Of a DNA stretch of 64,000 nt, positions 1-8,213 are shown in pieces. Position 1 is the first letter of the stretch; every line of letters begins with the position of its first letter. Both the position numbers and the translations under genes were made by a program. The notes under the pieces are model-generated. The model did no database searches. It had not been told where the DNA came from and saw only the letters and a list, made by a program, of their open reading frames with translations. Origin of the DNA: Pseudomonadota bacterium (lineage in GTDB: Bacteria > Pseudomonadota > Alphaproteobacteria > Rhizobiales > Beijerinckiaceae); contig JAKAJL010000005.1 in assembly GCA_021813805.1 (NCBI GenBank), forward strand, positions 1-64,000, in the 5' to 3' direction.

Positions 1-47
1 ATGATGGCCCACTCGGCATCGGTCAGTTCAAAACGGCGTCGCGTCAT
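1..47 (-). CDS. Transposase N-terminus, IS5-family-like (cut by window edge)
   Basis: Reading leftward from an ATG at 47, the minus strand encodes MTRRRFELTDAEWAI and runs open to the window edge. A basic start followed by LTDAEW is typical of the N-terminal domain of IS5-family transposases (the DUF4096-type 'putative transposase of IS4/5 family'). A G-rich stretch just upstream (TTTGGGGGCTTTG) could serve as ribosome binding site. Only 15 codons are visible, so family level is as far as this goes, and whether the element is intact cannot be judged. Confidence 0.6.
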   Translation of the reverse strand, partial: MTRRRFELTDAEWAI

Positions 48-123
48 CAAAGCCCCCAAATCATCGGAGGCCTTGAATCATTCTTTCGCCCGTTCGGGAA
101 TCCCGTTTATGAGTTTAGGGCCT
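1..123 (-). mobile_element. Left-over end of an IS5-like insertion sequence
   Basis: The stretch holds the transposase start (1-47) and about 75 bp of non-coding DNA, ending near GAGTTTAGGGCCTA (about 110-123), which resembles the terminal inverted repeat of IS5-group elements read outward. The other end lies outside the window, so the inverted repeat and target duplication cannot be verified. The boundary at about 123 is an estimate. Confidence 0.4.
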
Positions 124-198
124 AGATTGAATGGGAAGGATCGGCAACAGCCGCGACGGTTGCGCGGACGTCGGCGCGCCCGAAGCTCCGTCGGCGGG

Positions 199-1230
199 TC
201 AGCGATTCTTGGCGTCTCCGCCCGACATCAGAATCGCCAGCCACCGCGTCGAGTCATGCTCGGCGCAGACGGTCAGCGCCACGATGAGGAGGGGCACGCC
301 GATGAAGGCGCCGGCAATGCCCCACAGGAAGCTCCAGAAGAAAACCGCAAACAGCACCATGAAAGGCGAAAGCGACAGTTGCGCCCCCGCGACGCGCGGC
401 TCCAGATAACTCCCGATAAAAAACTGGACGCCGTTCAACGCCACGAAAACGAGCAACGCCAGCCGCCACGATTCGAATTGCGCCAGCGTGAACAGCGACG
501 GGAAAACCGTCGCGACCAGCGAGCCGATGAAGGGAATGTAATTCAAGACGAAGGCGATCACGCCCCAGGCCGTCGCCAGTTCGATCCCGGCGACCAGGGC
601 GAAAACCCAGACCACGGCGCCGGTCAACAGGCTCATCAGGCTGCGCACCGCCATATATTTGCGCAATTTCGCGGAGACGTCGCCCGCAGGGCCCAGCAGG
701 GCCGCACGCAGCCGCGGGTTTTCCAGCCGGTCGATGTTCCGCCGGCCGATATCGACTTCAAGCAGGCCCAGCACCGTGAAGGCGAAGGCGATGACCAGGA
801 AGGACAGCAGGCCATAGCCCTGCCCGCCGATTTGGCGCAGGACGCCGGTGACCGACGACGGATTGAGGCTCGTCGCCATCAGCGCCCTGACCGCGACGCC
901 ATGCGCTTCGAGCGTCTCGATGGCGCGCAGATAAAGCGCCTGGAAACGCGCGACATTGGCGACCAGCCACTGGGCCACGAGCCCGAAGGCCCAAACGATG
1001 AGCAGGCCCATCACCGCCAGGACCGCCAGCGTCGCGCCGAGGGTGAGAACCAGCGCCAGCAATTTCGGCAGACGCTTCTGGAACGCGTCCTGAAGCGGCC
1101 AGATGATGGCGACGATGAAGATCGCGAAAGTCACGGGAGCGAGGATCGCGCGCGCGAAAAAAGCCGCCGCGAACAGCAGGACGGCGGCGGAAAGGACCAG
1201 CGGCGCCGCGGAAGAGCGATCCTGATTCAT
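199..1230 (-). CDS. AI-2E family transporter (PerM/UPF0118-type permease)
   Basis: A 343-residue polytopic inner-membrane protein with the layout of the AI-2E/PerM family: a pair of N-terminal hydrophobic helices (about residues 9-45), another pair at about 55-90, a soluble stretch, then four to five C-terminal helices ending in a conserved Gly/Pro-rich segment (GVPLLIVALTV). Length is usual for the family. The ATG at 1230 has AAGGA about 9 bases upstream. Members export small molecules or act in Na+/H+ exchange; the substrate cannot be read from sequence. It stands alone, divergent from the patatin gene. Confidence 0.85.
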   Translation of the reverse strand: MNQDRSSAAPLVLSAAVLLFAAAFFARAILAPVTFAIFIVAIIWPLQDAFQKRLPKLLALVLTLGATLAVLAVMGLLIVWAFGLVAQWLVANVARFQALYLRAIETLEAHGVAVRALMATSLNPSSVTGVLRQIGGQGYGLLSFLVIAFAFTVLGLLEVDIGRRNIDRLENPRLRAALLGPAGDVSAKLRKYMAVRSLMSLLTGAVVWVFALVAGIELATAWGVIAFVLNYIPFIGSLVATVFPSLFTLAQFESWRLALLVFVALNGVQFFIGSYLEPRVAGAQLSLSPFMVLFAVFFWSFLWGIAGAFIGVPLLIVALTVCAEHDSTRWLAILMSGGDAKNR

Positions 1231-1244
1231 AAGCCGGGGTCCTT

Positions 1245-1270
1245 CCTGCGCCTTTTGCCTGCGCCTTTTT
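1245..1270. repeat. Two tandem 13-bp copies upstream of the permease gene
   Basis: CCTGCGCCTTTTG is followed directly by CCTGCGCCTTTTT. The pair sits 15-40 bases upstream of the permease start, in the divergent intergenic region. It looks like a small slippage duplication; no function is claimed. Confidence 0.6.
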
Positions 1271-1486
1271 GATGATGGCGCCGAATTAAACCGGCTTTCC
1301 CTGCAAACTCAATCGCGCGCCAGGGCTTTGCGAGAATGTGGGCGGAACAGCCAGGCGCGAACTTGACCGAGAATTGTTGTCACGCTCACGAAATTGGTGC
1401 AACCTTCGCTGCAGCGCAAACCGACGAGCAAGATCAGGAATTGTCGCGCGCGGCCGGTCATCCGATTTCGGCGAAACGGAGTTTTC

Positions 1487-2536
1487 ATGGCAAGGCGACC
1501 CGCCGCGAAACCGGAGCCCCCGCGCGAACCCGTCCTCGTCGATCTCGCGCTCCAGGGCGGCGGCTCGCATGGCGCCTTCACCTGGGGCGTCCTCGACCGT
1601 CTTCTCGAAGAACCCTGGCTGAAGATCGAAGCGATTTCCGGCACGTCGGCGGGCGCGATGAACGCCGCCGTGCTGGTCAGCGGCTATATGCAGGGCGGCG
1701 CGACCGGCGCGCGCGCGGCGCTCGACGCCTATTGGGGCCGCGTCGCGGAAGCGGCCCGTTTCAGCCCCCTCCAGCGTTCGCCACTTGACCGTCTGATGAA
1801 CCGCTGGTCGCTGGACACCTCGCCCGCCTATATCATGATGGACATGATGAGCCGGCTGGTTTCGCCCTATAACCTCAATCCGACTGGTCATAATCCCATA
1901 CGGAAGATTCTCGGGGACAGCATTGATTTCGCCCATCTCAACGAGGCGGAAATCAAGCTGTTCATCACCGCGACCAATGTCCACACGGGACGCGGACGGG
2001 TGTTCCGCAACAAGGAGATCACGCCGGAGGTGCTGCTCGCCTCCGCCTGCCTCCCCACCCTGTTCCAGGCGATCGAGATCGACGGCGAGCCCTATTGGGA
2101 TGGCGGCTATGCCGGCAACCCGACCATCTCGCCGCTGGTGCGCGAGAGCGACGCCCATGACGTCATTCTGGTCCAGATCAACCCGCGCGAGCGGCTTCAG
2201 ACGCCGCGCACGGCGGGCGAGATCCTCGACCGGCTCAACGAAATCTCCTTCAATGCCCCGCTGATGAAGGAGTTGCGCATGATCGCCTTGCTGCGGCAGG
2301 CGGCGGATCCCGGAACGGGCGAAGGCCGCCGTTGGGCGGAAATGCGCACCCATCGCGTCCTGACCGACAAGCTCGCGGAATTCGGCGCCTCCTCCAAGCT
2401 CAACGCCGAAGGGCCGTTCCTGCGAATGCTCAAGGAGGAAGGCCGCAAGGCCGCCGACCAATTCCTTGGCGTCCATGGCGCCGACCTCGGCCAGCGCTCG
2501 ACCGCCGATCTCGACATTCTCCTGGAGGAGTGCTGA
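1487..2536 (+). CDS. Patatin-like phospholipase family protein
   Basis: A 349-residue patatin-domain hydrolase. The oxyanion-hole motif GGGSHG is at residues 24-29, the nucleophile elbow GTSAG at 52-56 (Ser54), and the dyad aspartate in DGGY at Asp205, so the Ser-Asp catalytic dyad is complete. No signal peptide is seen, so it is probably cytoplasmic. The ATG at 1487 was chosen because ACGGAG lies 5 bases upstream and the motif starts soon after; the frame extends upstream to 1394 without homology. Only two bases separate it from the following permease gene, implying co-transcription. Physiological lipid substrate unknown. Confidence 0.9.
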   Translation: MARRPAAKPEPPREPVLVDLALQGGGSHGAFTWGVLDRLLEEPWLKIEAISGTSAGAMNAAVLVSGYMQGGATGARAALDAYWGRVAEAARFSPLQRSPLDRLMNRWSLDTSPAYIMMDMMSRLVSPYNLNPTGHNPIRKILGDSIDFAHLNEAEIKLFITATNVHTGRGRVFRNKEITPEVLLASACLPTLFQAIEIDGEPYWDGGYAGNPTISPLVRESDAHDVILVQINPRERLQTPRTAGEILDRLNEISFNAPLMKELRMIALLRQAADPGTGEGRRWAEMRTHRVLTDKLAEFGASSKLNAEGPFLRMLKEEGRKAADQFLGVHGADLGQRSTADLDILLEEC

Positions 2537-2538
2537 CC

Positions 2539-4014
2539 ATGAGCGGCTCGGACCTCGCCGGCCTCCTCGGCATTCTCGTGGGCTTGAGCCTGCTCATCTG
2601 GCTGGCCTTTCGCGGCTGGAGCGTGCTGCTGCTGGCGCCGATCGCGGCGATCGTCGCGGCTTTTTTCTCCCGCGAGCCGCTCTTGGCGCACTGGACCCAG
2701 ACGTTCATGCGCAGCGCTTCGGGCTTTCTGGCGCAATTTTTTCCGATCTTCCTGCTCGGCGCCCTGTTCGGCAAGCTGATGGAAGACACCGGCTCGGTCT
2801 CTTCGATCGCCGATTACATGACCGAAAAGCTCGGGACCAGGCGCGCCATTCTCGCCGTCGTGCTGGGCGGCGCGGTGGTCACCTATGGCGGCGTCAGCCT
2901 ATTCGTCGCCTTTTTCGTCATCGCGCCCATGGCGCAGGGCCTGTTTCGCGCCGCCAACATTCCCCGTCGGCTGATGCCGGCGGCCATCATGCTCGGCACA
3001 TCGACGTTCACCATGTCGGCGATGCCGGGCGCGCCCTCGATCCAGAACACCATTCCCATGCCCTTCTTCGGCACCACGCCCTTCGCGGCGCCGGGCCTGG
3101 GCGTTCTCGCCTCCGCCATCATGCTCGGTTTCGGCCTGTGGTGGCTGGCGCGCGAGGAGGCCGCCGCCCACGCCCGCGGCGATGGGTTCGGCGACGGCGC
3201 CGCGCTCAAATCGGCCGGCGACCTGGCGGGCGACGAAGGCTTGCGCGAGCGCGCGACGGCGTCGCATGAGTTCGACCCGGCCGAAATCGCCCATGGCGCA
3301 GTCGCGGCGGCGCGGCCGCCCTTCTGGTCGGCGGCGGCGCCGATCGTCGTCGTCATCCTCGTCAACCTTATCCTGTCGCTGATCGTCCTGCCTCGCCTCG
3401 ACCTGAGTTTCCTGTCCAAGCCGGAATGGGGCGGCGTTCAGCCTTCGGCGGTCACCGGCGTGTGGTCGGTGCTGACGGCGCTGACCCTGGCCATCGTGAC
3501 CGTTCTCGCGCTGAATGGGCGGAGGCTGCCAAATCTGCGCGCCACCATGGACGCCGGCGCCAACGCCTCAGCGCTTCCCGCGATCAGCGTCGCGAGCCTG
3601 GTCGGCTTCGGGGCGGTGGTCGCGGCGCTGCCGGCCTTCGCCATGGTGCGCGAGGCGGTGCTGGGCATCGGCGGTGGGCCGCTGGTGTCGCTGGCGGTTG
3701 CGACCAACACCCTCGCCGCGCTCACCGGCTCGGCCTCGGGCGGCCTGACCATCGCGCTCGACGCGCTCGGCGCGACCTATCTGCGGCGCGCGGCGGAAAT
3801 AGGCATGGACCCCGCCCTGCTGCATCGCATTGCTGTGATCGGCGCCGGCACGCTCGACAGCCTGCCGCATAACGGCGCGGTGGTGACGCTGCTCGCCGTC
3901 TGCGGCTCGACCCATGGCGAGAGCTACAAGGACATTTTCATGGTCGCCATTCTCGGCGCTATCATTGCGTTGGTCGCGGTGATCGCGCTCGGCTCGCTGG
4001 TTGGATCTTTCTGA
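2539..4014 (+). CDS. GntP-family permease
   Basis: A 491-residue membrane protein with about a dozen hydrophobic segments and GntP-type landmarks: GGAVVTYGGVSLFVAFF in the first half, and near the C-terminus SASGGLTIAL followed by LDSLPHNGAVVTLL. GntP transporters are H+ symporters for gluconate or related organic acids; the family also holds members of unknown substrate and this looks like one of them. The ATG at 2539 has GGAGGAG about 9 bases upstream, inside the end of the patatin gene. Coupling to the patatin gene suggests a joint role in uptake and turnover of an organic acid or ester, which is inference. Confidence 0.8.
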   Translation: MSGSDLAGLLGILVGLSLLIWLAFRGWSVLLLAPIAAIVAAFFSREPLLAHWTQTFMRSASGFLAQFFPIFLLGALFGKLMEDTGSVSSIADYMTEKLGTRRAILAVVLGGAVVTYGGVSLFVAFFVIAPMAQGLFRAANIPRRLMPAAIMLGTSTFTMSAMPGAPSIQNTIPMPFFGTTPFAAPGLGVLASAIMLGFGLWWLAREEAAAHARGDGFGDGAALKSAGDLAGDEGLRERATASHEFDPAEIAHGAVAAARPPFWSAAAPIVVVILVNLILSLIVLPRLDLSFLSKPEWGGVQPSAVTGVWSVLTALTLAIVTVLALNGRRLPNLRATMDAGANASALPAISVASLVGFGAVVAALPAFAMVREAVLGIGGGPLVSLAVATNTLAALTGSASGGLTIALDALGATYLRRAAEIGMDPALLHRIAVIGAGTLDSLPHNGAVVTLLAVCGSTHGESYKDIFMVAILGAIIALVAVIALGSLVGSF

Positions 4015-4059
4015 ACGTCCAGCGGCTCGCATGGAAGCCGCCAATCCGGGGTTCGAAAC

Positions 4060-5163
4060 GTGTCGCTCATCCGCTCTGTCCGACTCAGTTCCCGCCTGCT
4101 GCTCGCGGCCGCGCCGGCGCTGCTCCTCGTCCTGTCCGGCTGCAAGCGCGAAACGGCGGAAGCGCCGCCGCCGCCGCGCCCGGTCCGGACAATCGTGGTC
4201 GAAATGGCCGGTCTGGGGCGGACAATCTCCCTGACCGGCCAGCTTCAGGCGGAAAAGGAGGTCGCCCTGGCCTTCCGCATCGGCGGCCGGATCATCGAAC
4301 GCAAGGCGGAAGTCGGCGACCGCGTGACGCCCGACGAGATCGTCGCCAGGCTCGATCCCCAGAACGAGCTCAACGCCCTGCGCTCGGCGCGGGCCGCGCT
4401 GTCCGCCGCCAAGGGCCGGCTGGAGCAGGATTCCAATCATTTCGACCGCCAGCAGACTCTGTTGCGTCAGGGCTGGACCACGCGCGCCAATTTCGATCAG
4501 GCCCAACAGGCCCTGCGCTCTGCGCAAGCGGCGGTGGACGACGCCAAGGCGCAGGTCGAAATGGCGGAGGATCGCGTCAGCTACACCGAGCTCAAGCCCG
4601 GGGTGAGCGGCACGGTGACTCAGCGGACGGCGGAATCCGGCGAAGTGGTGCAGGCCGGGCAGCCGGTGTTCACCGTCGCGCGCGATCACGGCTGGGACGC
4701 CGTCTTCGACGTCCCGGCCCAGGTGCTGCGCACGGCGCCGCCCGACGCCGACGTCGTCATCGCTTTGACCGACGATCCTTCGGTGACCGCCAAGGGCCGG
4801 GTGCGCCAGGTCGATCCGCAGGCCGATCCGGTCACCCGCACCTTCAAGGTCCGGGTCGCGGTGAACAATCCGCCGCCCGCGATGCGCCTCGGCGCGACGG
4901 TGACCGGGCGGATGGAGGTCGATCACGGCCATGGCGTGTCGATTCCCGCCAGCGCCTTAACCGCGTCCGGGACCACTCCAGCCGTCTGGGTGGTGGATCC
5001 GAAGAGTCTGACGGTAGCGCTGCAGCCGGTCGAAGTCCTCCGCTTCGATCCCGGAACCGTCGTGCTTTCCGGCGGCCTCGACCCCGGCGCGATCGTGGTC
5101 ACGGCCGGCGTCCAGGCGCTCCATCCCGGCCAGAAGGTCCGGCTGCTCGGAGCCCAGTCATGA
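4060..5163 (+). CDS. RND efflux periplasmic adaptor (membrane fusion protein), lipoprotein
   Basis: A 367-residue HlyD/AcrA-type adaptor. It starts with a lipoprotein signal ending in LSGC (Cys28), followed by a Pro-rich linker, biotinyl-lipoyl-like halves around residues 58-85 and 165-190, an alpha-hairpin coiled coil (about 95-160), then beta-barrel and membrane-proximal domains. The GTG at 4060 gives a complete lipoprotein signal; the ribosome binding site is weak. Its stop overlaps the start of the RND pump (ATGA), so the two form one translation-coupled unit. It bridges the inner-membrane pump and an outer-membrane channel not encoded here. Confidence 0.9.
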   Translation: MSLIRSVRLSSRLLLAAAPALLLVLSGCKRETAEAPPPPRPVRTIVVEMAGLGRTISLTGQLQAEKEVALAFRIGGRIIERKAEVGDRVTPDEIVARLDPQNELNALRSARAALSAAKGRLEQDSNHFDRQQTLLRQGWTTRANFDQAQQALRSAQAAVDDAKAQVEMAEDRVSYTELKPGVSGTVTQRTAESGEVVQAGQPVFTVARDHGWDAVFDVPAQVLRTAPPDADVVIALTDDPSVTAKGRVRQVDPQADPVTRTFKVRVAVNNPPPAMRLGATVTGRMEVDHGHGVSIPASALTASGTTPAVWVVDPKSLTVALQPVEVLRFDPGTVVLSGGLDPGAIVVTAGVQALHPGQKVRLLGAQS

Positions 5164-8100
5164 CCGGGCCCAATCTCTCCGACTGGGCGCTCAAACACCG
5201 ATCCTTCATCGTCTTCGCGATGCTCGCGATCGTCGTCGCCGGCCTGATGTCCTATGTCCAGCTCGGACGCAGCGAAGACCCGGCCTTCACCTTCCGCACC
5301 ATGGTTGTGCAGGCGGGCTGGCCGGGCGCGACCCTCGACGAAACGCTCGATCAGGTCACCGAGCGTCTCGAACGCAAATTGCAGGAGACCAGAGGCATCG
5401 ATTTCCTGCGCTCCTATACCAGCCCCGGCCGGACCACGATCTTCGTCAATCTCAAGGGCTCGACCGCGCCCAGGGATGTGCCGGACATCTGGTATCAGGT
5501 GCGCAAAAACATCGGAGACATCCGGCGGACACTGCCGCAGGGCGTGGTCGGCCCCTTCTTCAACGACGATTTCGGCGACACCTACGGCCTAATCTACGGG
5601 TTCACCGCCGACGCCGGCTTCAGCCAGCGCGAATTGCGTGACTATGTCGAAGACGTGCGCTCCGAGCTGCTCCATGTTCCCGACGTCTCCAAGATCGAGA
5701 TCCTCGGGGCGCAGGACGAGCAGATCTATGTCGAATTCTCGACCCGCCAGCTCGCCGGGCTCGGAATCGACCGCGCCGCTCTGGTCGCCGCGATCCAGGC
5801 CCAGAACGCGGTGATCCCCGCCGGCGCGATCCAGACCGGCGACGAGAAGATTTCGATCCGCGTCACCGGCGCGTTCAAATCCGAGAACGACCTGCTCGAC
5901 GTCAATTTTCCCTCCAATGGCCGCCTGATCCGCCTGCGCGATATCGCCGAGGTCCGCCGCGCCCCGGTCGATCCGCCGCAGCCCATGTTCCGGGTCAACG
6001 GCAAACCGGCGATCGGCCTCGCCATCGCCATGCGCGACGGCGGCGATATTCTCGCGCTGGGTCGGAATGCGAAGAAGGCGCTCGACGCCGCGGTCGCCGA
6101 TCTCCCGCTCGGCATCGACGTGACGCTGGTTTCCGACCAGCCGGTGGTGGTCAAACACGCCATCGGCGAATTCATGGAATCGCTGTGGCAGGCCATCGCC
6201 ATTATCATGGCGGTGAGCATCGTCAGCCTGGGCTTCCGCCCCGGCGCGGTGGTGGCGCTGTCGATACCGCTGACGGTCGCGATCATTTTCCCGATCATGC
6301 AATATTTCGGCATCGACCTGCAGCGCATCTCGCTCGGCGCGCTGATCATCGCCCTCGGCCTGCTGGTGGACGACGCCATGACCACCGTCGATGTCATGAT
6401 TTCGCGCATGGCGGCGGGCGACAGCAAGGAAAAGGCGGCGACCTTCGCCTATGACTCGCTCGCCTTTCCCATGCTCACCGGCTCCTTCATCACGGCGGCC
6501 GGCTTCGTGCCGATCGGTTTCGCCAAATCCTCGGCGGGCGAATATACGTTTTCGATCTTCGCGGTGGTGTCGATCGCCCTGATCGTGTCCTGGTTCGTCG
6601 CGGTGCTGTTCGCGCCTTTGCTCGGCGTCTGGCTGCTCAAGGCGCCGGAAAAGAAGCCGGAGGAAAAGCCGAGCCGGATCATGAGCGCCTTCCGCTCTCT
6701 CCTGCTCCTCGCGATGCGCCGGCGCTGGATGACGATCGCTGTCACCCTCGCCTGTTTCGTCGCTTCGGTGCTGGCCCTGCCGCTGGTTCCACGCCAGTTC
6801 TTCCCCGCCTCCGACCGGCCCGAACTGGTGATCGACCTCACCCTGCCGCAGAACGCCTCGATCTTCGCCGCCGACCGCGCGGCGAAAACGCTCGACGCGA
6901 TGCTGACGAACGATCCCGACGTCGCGAGCTGGAGCGCTTATGTCGGGCGCGGCGCGATCCGCTTCTATCTGCCGCTCAACGTGCAACTCGCCAATGATTT
7001 CTTCGCCCAGGCGGTGGTCATCGCCAGGAACGTAGCCGCGCGAGAAGTGTTGCATGCGAAGATCGAGAAGGAACTCGCCGACCGACTGCCGGGCGTCGTC
7101 TCCCGCGTCTCGCCGCTCGAACTCGGGCCGCCGGTCGGCTGGCCGGTGCAATATCGCGTCAGCGGTCCAGACCTGAGTCAGACGCGCATGATCGCCTTGC
7201 GGCTCGGCGCGCTTCTTGGCGCCAACGACAGTCTGCGCCGCGTGAATTACGACTGGATGGAGCCCGCGCGCAAGGTTCGCGTGGTGATCGACCAGGATCA
7301 GGCGCGGCTTCTCGGCCTGAGTTCGCAGGCTTTATCCTCCTATCTCAACACGGTGATGATCGGCGCGCCGATCACCCAGGTCAGGGACGACATCTATCTG
7401 GTGGACGTCGTCGCCCGAGCGCGGGACGAGCAGCGGGTATCGCTCGACACCTTGCAATCCTTGCAGGTTCCGCTTCCAAGCGGACGCACCGCGCCGCTAG
7501 GCCAGATCGCGCGGTTCGACTATCAGCAGGAATATCCTCTGGTGTGGCGGCGCGACCGTGTTCCGACCCTGACCGTGCAGGCGGATGTCGTTCCAGGCGC
7601 CACGCCCGAGGCGGCCGTGGCCGCGCTGGCGCCGACGGTCGAGACCCTCAACGCCAGCCTCCCCGAGGGCTACCAAATTGCGGTCGGAGGCACGGTCGAG
7701 GAAAGCGCCAAGTCGCAAGCCTCGGTCTTCGCCAAAATCCCGCTGATGATCTTTCTGATGCTGCTGTTCCTGATGGCGCAGCTCCACAGTTTCAGCCGCC
7801 TCGCCATGGTGCTGAGCCTTGTGCCGATGGGGTTGATCGGCATCGTCCTGGCGCTGCTGATTTCCGGGCGTCCGCTCGGCTTCGTCGCCATTCTCGGCAT
7901 ATTGGCGCTGATGGGCATGATCGCGCGCAACGCGGTCATTCTCATCGAACAGATCGAGGCGGAGCGCGCGCAGGGGCTCGATCTATGGAACGCCGTCGTC
8001 GAGGGCGCCATGTCGCGCTTCCGGCCGATCATGCTGACCGCGATCTCCACCGTGCTCGGCTTCATCCCGATCGCGCCGACGGTGTTCTGGGGGCCGATGG

Positions 8101-8213
8101 CCTTCGCCATCATGGGCGGCCTGTTCGTCGCGACCATCCTGACCCTGATCGTGCTGCCGGCGCTTTACGTCATTTTCTTCCGCATCCAGGAGCGGGCGCC
8201 GGCCTCAAATTGA
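5160..8213 (+). CDS. RND efflux transporter permease subunit
   Basis: A 1017-residue HAE1/AcrB-type pump: one N-terminal transmembrane helix (about 15-35), a large periplasmic domain, a bundle of helices at about 335-500, a second periplasmic domain, and the last helices at about 845-1005. TM4 carries the proton-relay aspartates Asp404-Asp405 (GLLVDDAMTT). The sequence near residue 40 (GRSEDPAFTFRTMVV) is typical of a large environmental RND subgroup of unknown substrate. It overlaps the adaptor gene by 4 bases. Its 3' end overlaps the 3' end of the convergent antiporter operon by 9 bases. Confidence 0.93.
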   Translation: MTGPNLSDWALKHRSFIVFAMLAIVVAGLMSYVQLGRSEDPAFTFRTMVVQAGWPGATLDETLDQVTERLERKLQETRGIDFLRSYTSPGRTTIFVNLKGSTAPRDVPDIWYQVRKNIGDIRRTLPQGVVGPFFNDDFGDTYGLIYGFTADAGFSQRELRDYVEDVRSELLHVPDVSKIEILGAQDEQIYVEFSTRQLAGLGIDRAALVAAIQAQNAVIPAGAIQTGDEKISIRVTGAFKSENDLLDVNFPSNGRLIRLRDIAEVRRAPVDPPQPMFRVNGKPAIGLAIAMRDGGDILALGRNAKKALDAAVADLPLGIDVTLVSDQPVVVKHAIGEFMESLWQAIAIIMAVSIVSLGFRPGAVVALSIPLTVAIIFPIMQYFGIDLQRISLGALIIALGLLVDDAMTTVDVMISRMAAGDSKEKAATFAYDSLAFPMLTGSFITAAGFVPIGFAKSSAGEYTFSIFAVVSIALIVSWFVAVLFAPLLGVWLLKAPEKKPEEKPSRIMSAFRSLLLLAMRRRWMTIAVTLACFVASVLALPLVPRQFFPASDRPELVIDLTLPQNASIFAADRAAKTLDAMLTNDPDVASWSAYVGRGAIRFYLPLNVQLANDFFAQAVVIARNVAAREVLHAKIEKELADRLPGVVSRVSPLELGPPVGWPVQYRVSGPDLSQTRMIALRLGALLGANDSLRRVNYDWMEPARKVRVVIDQDQARLLGLSSQALSSYLNTVMIGAPITQVRDDIYLVDVVARARDEQRVSLDTLQSLQVPLPSGRTAPLGQIARFDYQQEYPLVWRRDRVPTLTVQADVVPGATPEAAVAALAPTVETLNASLPEGYQIAVGGTVEESAKSQASVFAKIPLMIFLMLLFLMAQLHSFSRLAMVLSLVPMGLIGIVLALLISGRPLGFVAILGILALMGMIARNAVILIEQIEAERAQGLDLWNAVVEGAMSRFRPIMLTAISTVLGFIPIAPTVFWGPMAFAIMGGLFVATILTLIVLPALYVIFFRIQERAPASN

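Noticed and set aside
1..1272. A 423-codon plus-strand frame at the left end
   Set aside because: Arg/Gln/His-rich composition with no family resemblance; it is the antisense shadow of the AI-2E-type permease gene and reads through the IS end.
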